A stretch of 64,000 bases of DNA from Spirillospora albida (GTDB lineage: Bacteria; Actinomycetota; Actinomycetes; Streptosporangiales; Streptosporangiaceae). Below the pieces are notes generated by a model. That model was not told the DNA's origin, searched no databases, and worked only from the letters and a program-made list of their open reading frames with translations. This document shows, piece by piece, positions 57,817 to 64,000 of the stretch. A program made the translations under genes and the position numbers. The stretch lies in contig NZ_JOFJ01000006.1 of NCBI RefSeq assembly GCF_000718255.1, forward strand, positions 195,926 through 259,925, in the 5' to 3' direction. Numbering within the stretch: the stretch's first letter is position 1; every line of letters starts with the position of its first letter.

Positions 57817-58326
57817 ATGCTGCCGCTCGTACTGGTCCTGGCGATCCTGCTGACCCCCGTCGTGGAGATCTACACGATCATCCAGGTGGGGCACGCGCTC
57901 GGCGGCTGGCCGACCCTCGCGCTGCTGGCGGCGGAGACCGCCGTCGGCGCGCTGATCGTCCGCCGGGAGGGCCGGCGCGCGTGGCGGGCGCTCAACGACA
58001 CCCTGCAGCGCGGCGTGCTGCCGGACCGGGAGCTCGCCGACGCCGCGCTGATCATGGCGGGCGGGGTGCTGCTGCTGATCCCGGGGTTCGTCACGGACGC
58101 GGTGGGCTTTCTGCTGGTGCTGCCGTTCACGCGGCCGCTCGTCAGGTCGGCCCTGGCCCGGTACGCGGGGCGGCGGGCGCGGGCGGCCGGCGCGGCGGAC
58201 GGGCCGCGGGTGATGTTCGCGCCGGGGCCGGTGTTCCCGCCCGCGGACGGCGGGGGCGCGTCCCGGGACGGGGTGCCGTCGGGTCCGGTCGTCCGGGGCG
58301 AGATCGTCGACGACGACACCCCCTGA
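57817..58326 (+). CDS. fxsA: FxsA family membrane protein
   Basis: Protein of 169 residues of the FxsA family (suppressor of F exclusion of phage T7 in E. coli). Three to four membrane segments: LVLVLAILLTPVVEIYTIIQ, WPTLALLAAETAVGALIVRR and LIMAGGVLLLIPGFVTDAVG; the IPGFxTD stretch is the family signature. The C-terminal tail is soluble and Pro/Gly-rich. ATG 57817 with GGAG ahead. Its role in actinobacteria is unknown. Confidence 0.9.
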   Translation: MLPLVLVLAILLTPVVEIYTIIQVGHALGGWPTLALLAAETAVGALIVRREGRRAWRALNDTLQRGVLPDRELADAALIMAGGVLLLIPGFVTDAVGFLLVLPFTRPLVRSALARYAGRRARAAGAADGPRVMFAPGPVFPPADGGGASRDGVPSGPVVRGEIVDDDTP

Positions 58327-58385
58327 CCCACCGGGACCGTGCCGGGGTGGGGCCGCGTGCCGGTGCGGCATGGACGGTGACGAGG

Positions 58386-58422
58386 CCGGGGCCCGCACCG
58401 CGAATCGCGGTGCGGGCCCCGG
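58386..58422. terminator. Bidirectional terminator between fxsA and rbpA
   Basis: Perfect 18-bp arms around A58404 (CCGGGGCCCGCACCGCGA and its complement); the real loop would open to about five bases. It lies between convergent genes. Confidence 0.65.
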
Positions 58423-58444
58423 TGTGTCAGGTCCGCTCGGCCGG

Positions 58445-58789
58445 TCAGGCGGACTTCCTGCGCCCGGAGCGCAGGATCTCCAGCCGTTCGGCCAGCACCT
58501 CCTCAAGGTCCTCGAGCGTCCGGCGCTCCAAGAGCATGTCCCAGTGGGTGCGGGGCGGCTTCCCCTTCTTGGCCTGCGGAAGCTCGCCGTCGACCCGCAG
58601 GGCCGTGGCGCCGCAGCTGCGGCATTCCCAGGTCATCGGCACCTCGGCCTCGGCTGCGAGCGTCACGGTGAACCGGTGGCCCTTGGTGCAGGTGTAGTCG
58701 ACCTCCTGCCGAGGGGCCAGATCGGTGTTGCGATCGTTCTCGTAGCTCGTGGCTCCGAGTCGGGTGCCGCGAAGTGCGCGCTCGGCCAT
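58445..58789 (-). CDS. rbpA: RNA polymerase-binding protein RbpA
   Basis: Actinobacteria-specific transcription factor of 114 residues that binds RNA polymerase and the group I/II sigma factor and stabilises open complexes. The N-terminal tail MAERALRGTRLGATSYENDR is the signature; the core has the zinc-binding type Cys pair (CTKGH, ECRSCG) and the C-terminal sigma-interacting helix (HWDMLLERRTLEDLEEVLAE). ATG 58789 has GGGAGG ahead. Strong evidence that the organism is an actinobacterium. Confidence 0.95.
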   Translation of the reverse strand: MAERALRGTRLGATSYENDRNTDLAPRQEVDYTCTKGHRFTVTLAAEAEVPMTWECRSCGATALRVDGELPQAKKGKPPRTHWDMLLERRTLEDLEEVLAERLEILRSGRRKSA

Positions 58790-58924
58790 CGTCACGTGCC
58801 TCCCAGACGGCTTGCGGTGTTGCCCTCTCCAACGCTGAATACGGGTGCAAGATTCCCGCACCGGCCCGGGTCCAACCCTGCTCGGGCCGACCGCGGCGGG
58901 CCGTCCGGAAATCCCGGGGGCGGG

Positions 58925-59734
58925 TCAGCCGGTCTGGGGCAGCGGCCGGGGCCACAGGCCCCGGGACGCCATGACGTGGCGGAGGCCGACGAGGTCGTCG
59001 GTCATGATCCCGTCGATGCCGATGTCGAGGAGCCGTCCCATCGCGGCGGGGTCGTTGACCGTCCAAGCGTGCACCTGCAGGCCGAGGCGGTGCGCCTCGG
59101 CGATGAACGACTCGGTGACGAAGGGCAGCGGGCCGAGGCCGTAGGGGACCTGGGCGCAGGCGACGCCGGTCGCGGCGAGCCGGACGAGCTTGGCGGTCGG
59201 GCCGCCGTAGGAGCGGGCGCGCAGCGCCATCACGCCGCGCGGGCCGAGGGACGTGCAGACGTCCTCGTCGGTGTAGAGGGGGAGGCGGGCGCGCATCTGG
59301 GCGAGGCGGCGGGTGGAGAACGAGGTGAGGCAGACCCGCTTCCAGGCGTTGGTGCGGCGCAGGACGTCGGCGAGGGGGCCGATGACGGGGGCGTCCTTGA
59401 GGTCGATGTTGACGCGCGCGTCGGGGAACGAGCCGAGGACGTCCTCCAGGCGGGGGATGGGCTCGGTGCCGGCGATCCTGGCCTTGGCGACCTCGGCGTA
59501 GGGGAGGCGGGCGAGGGTGCCGCCGGCGTCGGTGACGCGGTCGAGGGTGCGGTCGTGGAACGCGACGACGACCCCGTCGGCGGTGGCGTGGGCGTCGGTC
59601 TCCAGGTAGCGGTAGCCGAGGTCGATGGCCCGCTGGAACGCGGCCATGGAGTTCTCGGGGCGGCCGCCCGCGCCGCCGCGGTGGGCGAACGGGATGGGCC
59701 CGGGGTGGTCGAGGAAGTCGTACGAGCGTGCCAC
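58925..59734 (-). CDS. Glycerophosphodiester phosphodiesterase
   Basis: TIM-barrel GDPD of 269 residues that hydrolyses glycerophosphodiesters to glycerol 3-phosphate and an alcohol. The catalytic segments are PFAHRGGAGGRPENSMAAF and YLETDAHATADGVVVAFHD (HRG..PENS, then ETD.., then HD), with INIDLK-like ARVNIDLKD. No signal peptide is visible, so it is probably cytoplasmic. The start is GTG 59734, probably leaderless from the CATAAT box seven bases upstream. Confidence 0.92.
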   Translation of the reverse strand: MARSYDFLDHPGPIPFAHRGGAGGRPENSMAAFQRAIDLGYRYLETDAHATADGVVVAFHDRTLDRVTDAGGTLARLPYAEVAKARIAGTEPIPRLEDVLGSFPDARVNIDLKDAPVIGPLADVLRRTNAWKRVCLTSFSTRRLAQMRARLPLYTDEDVCTSLGPRGVMALRARSYGGPTAKLVRLAATGVACAQVPYGLGPLPFVTESFIAEAHRLGLQVHAWTVNDPAAMGRLLDIGIDGIMTDDLVGLRHVMASRGLWPRPLPQTG

Positions 59735-59741
59735 CCGTCCG

Positions 59742-59747
59742 ATTATG
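59742..59747 (-). promoter_or_regulatory. -10 box CATAAT of the GDPD gene
   Basis: Reverse-strand CATAAT (59747-59742) is seven bases before GTG 59734; five of six bases match TATAAT. Probable leaderless transcript. Confidence 0.5.
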
Positions 59748-59771
59748 GGGGACCGCGGATTCCGCCTCGAC

Positions 59772-59788
59772 CTTACTTCGTAAAGGCA
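59772..59788 (+). repeat. 17-bp dispersed element, copy 4
   Basis: CTTACTTCGTAAAGGCA, between the divergent GDPD and EF-hand genes; the only copy lying in a shared promoter region. Confidence 0.5.
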
Positions 59789-59853
59789 GCGGGCGGGTGC
59801 TACGGTCGGCGACCGGCCGCCATCCGGGCGGCCGGTGGAGAAAGGGGCCAGGG

Positions 59854-60063
59854 ATGGCGGCCGACTACCGGGCCACGTTCGATCTCGTCGACACCGACGG
59901 CGACGGATACATCTCGACGGCGGAGCTGAAGAACCTGATGAGGGCGCTCGGCCAGGATATCGGCGAGACGCGGGCCGTGGAGGTGGTGGTGCAGGCGGAC
60001 GCCGACCGCGACGGGAAGATCTCCTACGAGGAGTTCAGCGCGCTGATGGCGTCCGCCGGCTGA
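59854..60063 (+). CDS. Small EF-hand calcium-binding protein
   Basis: Protein of 69 residues with two complete EF-hand loops: DTDGDGYISTAE (13-24) and DADRDGKISYEE (49-60), flanked by the usual helices. Both loops have acidic or hydroxyl residues at positions 1, 3, 5 and Glu at 12, so calcium binding is expected. It resembles half-calmodulin or CabB-like proteins of actinomycetes. ATG 59854 with GAAAGGGG ahead. The dispersed element is 66 bases upstream. Confidence 0.9.
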   Translation: MAADYRATFDLVDTDGDGYISTAELKNLMRALGQDIGETRAVEVVVQADADRDGKISYEEFSALMASAG

Positions 60064-60070
60064 CCGCCGG

Positions 60071-60691
60071 TCACGTCCGGCGGAGCTTCAGGGCGTTGTC
60101 GATCCGGGTGTGCGGTTCGCCGTCGGGGCCCTTCTGGACGCGCTCGTGCTCCTCGCTGAGCAGGAGTTCCCATTCCCCGTCCGGGAGCTCGAGGGCGTCC
60201 AGGACCTCCTGCGGGGTGGGCAGGTGCACATCGGTGCCCGGTTCCCAGGGCGGCGGCCCGGCGTGGCCGACGATGAGGAGGGTCCCGCCGGGCGCGACGG
60301 CCGCCGCGGCGGACCGCAGCACCCGGCCGCGGGGGAGCAGTTCGCCGGGGGAGTGCAGGAAGAACGCGCAGACGAGGTCGTAGGAGCCGCCGGGGAAGGT
60401 CTCGGCGAGGTCGTGCCGCTGGAGGTCGATCCGGTCGGCGACGCCGGCGTCCCGCGCGTGCCGGGCGGCACGGTCGAGGGCGACCTGGGAGATGTCGGCC
60501 GCCGTGACGCGCCAGCCGCGCCGGGCGAGCCAGATCGCGTCCGCGCCCTCGCCGGCGCCGAGGTCCAGGGCGGTGCCGGGCGGCAGGTCGCCGACCTCGC
60601 GGACGAGGGCGGCGTTGGGCTCGCCGCTCCACAGGTGCTCGTGCTGCGCGTAGCGGTCGTCCCAGAACCGTGCGCCGGTGTCCTCGCTCAT
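60071..60691 (-). CDS. Class I SAM-dependent methyltransferase
   Basis: Methyltransferase of 206 residues with SAM motif I ALDLGAGEGADAIWLARRG, motif II region VTAADIS and IDLQRHDLAETFPGGSYDLV; the N-terminal ARFWDDRYAQHEHLWSGEPN is typical of the thiopurine-methyltransferase/TehB-like group. The substrate is unknown; a toxic small molecule is plausible. ATG 60691 has GGGAGGAACG ahead. It ends seven bases from the EF-hand gene on the other strand. Confidence 0.87.
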   Translation of the reverse strand: MSEDTGARFWDDRYAQHEHLWSGEPNAALVREVGDLPPGTALDLGAGEGADAIWLARRGWRVTAADISQVALDRAARHARDAGVADRIDLQRHDLAETFPGGSYDLVCAFFLHSPGELLPRGRVLRSAAAAVAPGGTLLIVGHAGPPPWEPGTDVHLPTPQEVLDALELPDGEWELLLSEEHERVQKGPDGEPHTRIDNALKLRRT

Positions 60692-60788
60692 CGTTCCTCC
60701 CGATGTCGATCGTGGTGGGTCGATGGTGCGGGCGGCGGCCAGGTTCCGGCGAATTTCGTTGCCGTTCCGGCAAAAAGCCGGTGTTGGA

Positions 60789-61343
60789 TCAGGGGGCGGG
60801 ACGGGCCCATTCGCGGCGGCGGGCCTCGGCGAGCGCGATGGCGGCGGCGACGGCGACGTTGAGGGAGCCGACCCGGCCGATCTGCGGGATGTAGGCGACG
60901 GCGTCGGCGGCGGCGAGCAGGGCGGGGGAGCAGCCGTGGTCCTCGCCGCCGACGGCGAGGCAGACATCGCCGTCCAGGGGAGCCTCGTGCAGGGGGACGG
61001 CGTCGGTGGTGAGCTCGATGGCGACGAGCCGCAGGCCCCGCGCGCGGACGGCGGCGGCGGCCTCGGCGGGGGTGCCGGCGTGGTCCCAGGGGACGAGCCG
61101 CTCGGTGCCGAGGGCGGTCTTGCTGACGTTGCGGTGGGTGGGGGGCGTGGCGTTCCCGGCGAGCCACAGGTGGTCGACGCCGAACACGGCGGCGCTGCGG
61201 ATGATGGAGCCCATGTTGAACGGCTGGGTGACCGATTCGACGAGCAGGCCGAGTCGTCCGCCGGTGCGGCGCCGCCAGTCGCGGTTGAGGCGCTTGACGT
61301 CGGTGGGGCGCAGCTGCCGCCGCCCCTGGTCCGGGGTGCTCAT
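60789..61343 (-). CDS. TrmH-family RNA 2'-O-methyltransferase
   Basis: SPOUT methyltransferase of 184 residues. Motif 1 VTQPFNMGSIIRSAAVFGV (Asn and Arg), motif 2 CLAVGGEDHGCSPALL and motif 3 IPQIGRVGSLNVAVAAAIAL form the trefoil-knot SAM site. TrmH-type enzymes methylate tRNA G18, but rRNA targets are possible for this small form. It overlaps the preceding rsmC-like gene by ATGA, so the two are an operon. Confidence 0.9.
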   Translation of the reverse strand: MSTPDQGRRQLRPTDVKRLNRDWRRRTGGRLGLLVESVTQPFNMGSIIRSAAVFGVDHLWLAGNATPPTHRNVSKTALGTERLVPWDHAGTPAEAAAAVRARGLRLVAIELTTDAVPLHEAPLDGDVCLAVGGEDHGCSPALLAAADAVAYIPQIGRVGSLNVAVAAAIALAEARRREWARPAP

Positions 61344-61975
61344 CGGGTACGGCCTTCCGGGGTGTGGTCGGACGGGACGGTGCCGGGGGAGACGCGCAGG
61401 ACGCGGTAGGCCGAGCGGGACGCGATCCGCTCGGTGGGCAGGCCCTGGGTCTCCAGCCAGCGCTGCAGGGAGTCGGAGCCGAGGTGCTTCTGGACGACGA
61501 GGTGGGCGGCGCCGGTGGGGGTGAGGCGGGGCAGCCAGGCGAGGAGGAGGTCGTGGAGGGCGGCCTTGCCGATGCGGATCGGGGGGTTGGACCAGATCGC
61601 GGCGAATCTCAGCCCGGGGGCGATCCCGTCCGCCGGACTGAACCTTACATTGTCAAGGCCGGCGGTGGTGGCATTCTCTCTCGCAAGGGTGAGCGCGCGC
61701 TCGTTCACGTCCACGCCCCATACGCTCGCCTGCGGCGAGCGTCGCGCGAGGGTGAGGGCGATCGGGCCGTATCCGCAGCCGAGGTCGAGGAGGTCGCCGG
61801 TCTCGGGCGGGGGCGGGACGGTCTCCAGCAGGATGCGGGTGCCGGGGTCGACGCGGTCGGGTGAGAACACGCCGCTGTCGGTCTGGAGCCGCAGGTGCAG
61901 GTCGGGCAGGACGAGGTCGACGGTCCGGCGGCGGCTCGCGGTGCCGGGCGTCCCGGCGAAGTAGTGTTCCCCCAC
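61340..61975 (-). CDS. RsmC-like methyltransferase
   Basis: Methyltransferase of 211 residues corresponding to the catalytic domain of RsmC (16S rRNA G1207). SAM motif LLDLGCGYGPIALTLARRSP, the WGVDVNERAL segment, GLDNVRFSPADG, and catalytic SNPPIRIGK. The N-terminal duplicate domain of E. coli RsmC is missing, as in many actinobacteria. GTG 61975 is the start, probably leaderless (TACGGT eight bases upstream). Bases 61644-61660 contain a copy of the dispersed element that forces rare codons for Asn, Val and Arg. Confidence 0.88.
   Translation of the reverse strand: MGEHYFAGTPGTASRRRTVDLVLPDLHLRLQTDSGVFSPDRVDPGTRILLETVPPPPETGDLLDLGCGYGPIALTLARRSPQASVWGVDVNERALTLARENATTAGLDNVRFSPADGIAPGLRFAAIWSNPPIRIGKAALHDLLLAWLPRLTPTGAAHLVVQKHLGSDSLQRWLETQGLPTERIASRSAYRVLRVSPGTVPSDHTPEGRTR
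61644..61660 (+). repeat. 17-bp dispersed element, copy 5, inside a coding region
   Basis: CTTACATTGTCAAGGCC. On the coding strand it gives GAC AAT GTA AGG within GLDNVRF, rare codons for this GC-rich DNA. Confidence 0.5.
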
Positions 61976-62033
61976 GTCGGCCGACCGTATCAGCGTCCGG
62001 GGGCCGGTACGGCCGCGCGGGCTCGGGCCGGGT

Positions 62034-62981
62034 TCAGGGCATGCGGGAGAACCAGGCGAGGGACGCGCCGGCGGCGGCGAGGGCGAACAGCAGCGCGATG
62101 CCGGTGAAGCGGGCGGTGATGTCGCGGTGCTCGGTGGTGAAGCCGAGGGAGGAGCCGATGTTGGCGTACACGTCGCGGAGCTCGCCGGCGTCGGCGGCCT
62201 CGTAGGGCTTGCCCTCGGTGCTGTCGGCGAGGAGCCGGAGGGTCTCCTTGTTCACCGAGACGCTGGTGGTCTCGCCCTCGATGTCTACGGTGCCGTAGGG
62301 GGTGCCGAACGCGATGGTGGAGACGGGGACGCGGGCGGCGCGGGCGGCGTCGACGGCCTCCTCGACGGAACGTCCGGTGGTGTTGTCCCCGTCGGACAGC
62401 AGGACGATGTGGGCGGGCGGGGGGTCCTTGGACGCGTCGGCGTCGAAGGACCGGACGGCCTGCAGGGAGGTGAAGACGGCCTCGCCGATGGCGGTGCGTT
62501 TGGTGAGCAGGAGCTGGTCGATGGCGGCGAGGGCGGGGGCGCGGTCGGTGGAGGGTGCGGCGACGAGGTTGGCGCTGCCGGCGAACGCGACGACGCCGAC
62601 GTTGAAGCGGGCGGGGAGGTCGCCGATGAAGTTCTTGGCGGCGCTCTTGGCGGCCTCGAAGCGGGTGGGGGCGACGTCGCGGGCCATCATCGAGAGGGAC
62701 ACGTCGATGGCGACGAGGATCGTGGCGCGGTCGCGGGGGACTTTCACGGACGCGGCGGGCCGGGCGAATCCGACGGTCATGAGGGCGATCATGACGAGGA
62801 AGAGGGCGGCGGCGACGTGCCGGCGCCAGCCGGGGCGGCGGGGCGCGACCTGGGAGAGCAGGGCGAGGTTGGTGAACCGGACGGTGTAGGTGCGGCGGCG
62901 GAACTGGAGCAGCAGGTAGACGCCGGCAAGGACGGGCAGGAGCGCGAGCAGCCAGAGCCGTTCGGGTGACAGGAGGGTCAT
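62034..62981 (-). CDS. VWA-domain membrane protein (BatA-like)
   Basis: Protein of 315 residues with two N-terminal membrane segments (LWLLALLPVLAGVYLLLQF; HVAAALFLVMIALMTVGF), a von Willebrand factor A domain with an intact MIDAS motif AIDVSLSM (about 85-290), and a C-terminal membrane segment (FTGIALLFALAAAGASLAWF). This is the BatA/aerotolerance-type architecture, normally encoded with MoxR ATPase and DUF58 proteins; the DUF58 gene follows directly upstream, with its stop overlapping this start (GTGA-type overlap), so the set is one operon. Confidence 0.9.
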   Translation of the reverse strand: MTLLSPERLWLLALLPVLAGVYLLLQFRRRTYTVRFTNLALLSQVAPRRPGWRRHVAAALFLVMIALMTVGFARPAASVKVPRDRATILVAIDVSLSMMARDVAPTRFEAAKSAAKNFIGDLPARFNVGVVAFAGSANLVAAPSTDRAPALAAIDQLLLTKRTAIGEAVFTSLQAVRSFDADASKDPPPAHIVLLSDGDNTTGRSVEEAVDAARAARVPVSTIAFGTPYGTVDIEGETTSVSVNKETLRLLADSTEGKPYEAADAGELRDVYANIGSSLGFTTEHRDITARFTGIALLFALAAAGASLAWFSRMP

Positions 62982-64000
62982 CGGCGTGCTCCCGTTCCCG
63001 CGGCGGGGGTGACGGAGCGGCCGGCGGCGCGGCGCTGGCGGAGCGCGAAGCGGGCGATGTCGGAGATCCAGTCGCGGTCGGTGCGCAGGACGAGGTGGTG
63101 GGCGCCGGCGCGGCGGAGGGCGGTGCGGGTGCGGTCGCGTTGGGCGGCGGCCGCGGCGGCGTAGCGTTCGCGGACGCGGCGGTTGAGGACGATCTCGTGG
63201 GTGGTGCCGGTCTCGGGGTCGGTCATTTCGAGGAGGCCGATGTCGGGGAGGTCGAGTTCGCGGGGGTCGATGATCTCGATGGCGAGGACCTGGTGGCGGG
63301 CGGCGAGGCGGCGGAGGGGTCGTTCCCAGGGGGGCGGGGTGTCGGGGCCGTTCTGGGCGGGGGTGGTTTCGGCGGGGTCGAGGAAGTCGGAGATGACGAC
63401 GCGGAGGCCGCGGCGGGTCTGGCCGCGGTCGAGGGAGGTGATGGCGCCGGCGAGGTCGGGTGCGGACCGGGTGGCGGGGCGGTGGCCGGTGCGGTCGTCG
63501 GGGGCGGGGGTGAGGACGGCGCGCAGGAGGGTGTGCATGGCGGTGCGTCCGGTGCGGGCGGGGTGGCGGTGCAGGCCGGTGGGGCGCAGGAGGTAGGCGC
63601 CGGCGCGGTCGCCGAGGCGGATGGTGAGGAAGCCGACGGCGGCGAGGGCGGCGGCGGCGAGGTCGCGTTTGGTGCGGTCGTGGGTGCCAAAGTCCATGCT
63701 GGCGGTGAGGTCGACGAGGGACCAGGCTTCGAGTTCGTGGTCGGCGATGAGGTCGCGGACGTGGGGGGTGGTGGTGCGGGCGGTGACGGCCCAGTCCATG
63801 TGGCGGACGTCGTCCTCGCCGGGCTGGTAGAGGCGGGCTTCGGCGAGTTCGGTGCCGGGGCCGGGGATGAGGCCGAGGTGTTCGCCGTTGAGGAGCCCGT
63901 CGAGGCGGCGGGTGACCTGGAGGTGGAGGCGGCGGAGGGTGCGTTCGGGCGCGAGGTGGGGGGCCGTGCCGGTGGGGGGTGCCGTGTCGGCGGGTGGGGT
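62978..64000 (-). CDS. DUF58 domain protein, 5' partial
   Basis: Membrane-associated-operon protein whose start is beyond the end of the window; about 340 residues are visible. The DUF58 core is recognised at LDGLLNGEHLGLIPGPGTEL and YQPGEDDVRHMDWAVTARTT, followed by a VWA-like part with LVDLTASMDFG. No start codon lies in the frame between 63890 and 64000. It is upstream of and coupled to the BatA-like gene. A MoxR-type AAA ATPase gene is expected just outside the window. Confidence 0.85.
   Translation of the reverse strand, partial: TPPADTAPPTGTAPHLAPERTLRRLHLQVTRRLDGLLNGEHLGLIPGPGTELAEARLYQPGEDDVRHMDWAVTARTTTPHVRDLIADHELEAWSLVDLTASMDFGTHDRTKRDLAAAALAAVGFLTIRLGDRAGAYLLRPTGLHRHPARTGRTAMHTLLRAVLTPAPDDRTGHRPATRSAPDLAGAITSLDRGQTRRGLRVVISDFLDPAETTPAQNGPDTPPPWERPLRRLAARHQVLAIEIIDPRELDLPDIGLLEMTDPETGTTHEIVLNRRVRERYAAAAAAQRDRTRTALRRAGAHHLVLRTDRDWISDIARFALRQRRAAGRSVTPAAGTGARR

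Noticed and set aside
29324..61660. Resemblance of the dispersed element (reverse complement, GTTGTAA core) to E. coli Tus-Ter sites
   Set aside because: The match is short, Tus is not known from actinobacteria, and five copies in 64 kb on one strand do not fit a fork trap. Also compared with BlaI/CopY operators (TACA-n2-TGTA), which have a different spacing.
1..64000. CRISPR arrays, tRNA or rRNA genes, prophage or integrase attachment sites
   Set aside because: No regularly spaced repeats, no tRNA-like or rRNA-like sequence and no integrase gene were seen in the window.

Overview
This is a 64 kb stretch of a very GC-rich actinobacterial chromosome. Evidence for an actinomycete includes a Pup ligase gene (pafA), PafB/PafC, RbpA, a Lnt plus Ppm1-type pair, an F420/flavin luciferase-like enzyme, many GTG starts and several apparently leaderless promoters. 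The gene content fits Streptosporangiales (for example an Actinomadura-like organism), but that placement is inference. There are no rRNA or tRNA genes, CRISPR arrays or prophage. The only mobile element seen is one TnpB-type insertion.

Layout. 1-13.1 kb: the Pup-proteasome neighbourhood (pafA end, lipoprotein FKBP, a SufR-like regulator with a DUF3291 gene, DUF3866, pafB-pafC, tatA-tatC, helY) and an ABC exporter. 13.1-14.5 kb: a solo TnpB element sitting just behind a pyruvate-oxidase-like gene. 16.5-20.1 kb: a lipoprotein, a lone ketosynthase, a DUF3068 protein and a STAS protein. 20.2-26.5 kb: nitrate/nitrite assimilation (nirB, a NirB-like flavoprotein, a molybdopterin nitrate reductase) behind two GlnR-like boxes. 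26.6-29.3 kb: a DHA2 exporter, its TetR regulator and small genes. 29.5-31.6 kb: an exonuclease and an M24 peptidase. 31.8-39.3 kb: a sugar-type ABC importer, a second MsmK/UgpC-type ATPase and a LacI regulator with two palindromic operators. 39.4-51.8 kb: Lrp, DUF1707-FHA, acyl-CoA dehydrogenase, DUF3616, kamA/kdd, DUF2252, a kinase-like protein, LLM enzyme, SpoIIE phosphatase and a DUF574 methyltransferase. 52.0-54.8 kb: kamD-kamE-kal. 55.2-64 kb: lnt, ppm1, fxsA, rbpA, GDPD, EF-hand protein, three methyltransferases, and a BatA/DUF58 pair running off the end.

Main points of interest. (1) Four enzymes of the lysine fermentation route (KamA, KamDE, Kdd, Kal) are encoded in two clusters about 6 kb apart that share similar upstream sequence elements; the cleavage enzyme Kce is not in the window. 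(2) A MalF-like permease carries an extra extracellular beta-sandwich-like domain between TM3 and TM4, the same loop that carries an extra domain in E. coli MalF. (3) A 17-bp element (consensus YYTACAAYGTMAAGGCC) occurs five times, always on the + strand. One copy lies inside a methyltransferase gene where it forces rare codons. (4) A TnpB with all catalytic and zinc residues is followed by a hairpin-ended segment likely to be its guide RNA scaffold and right end.
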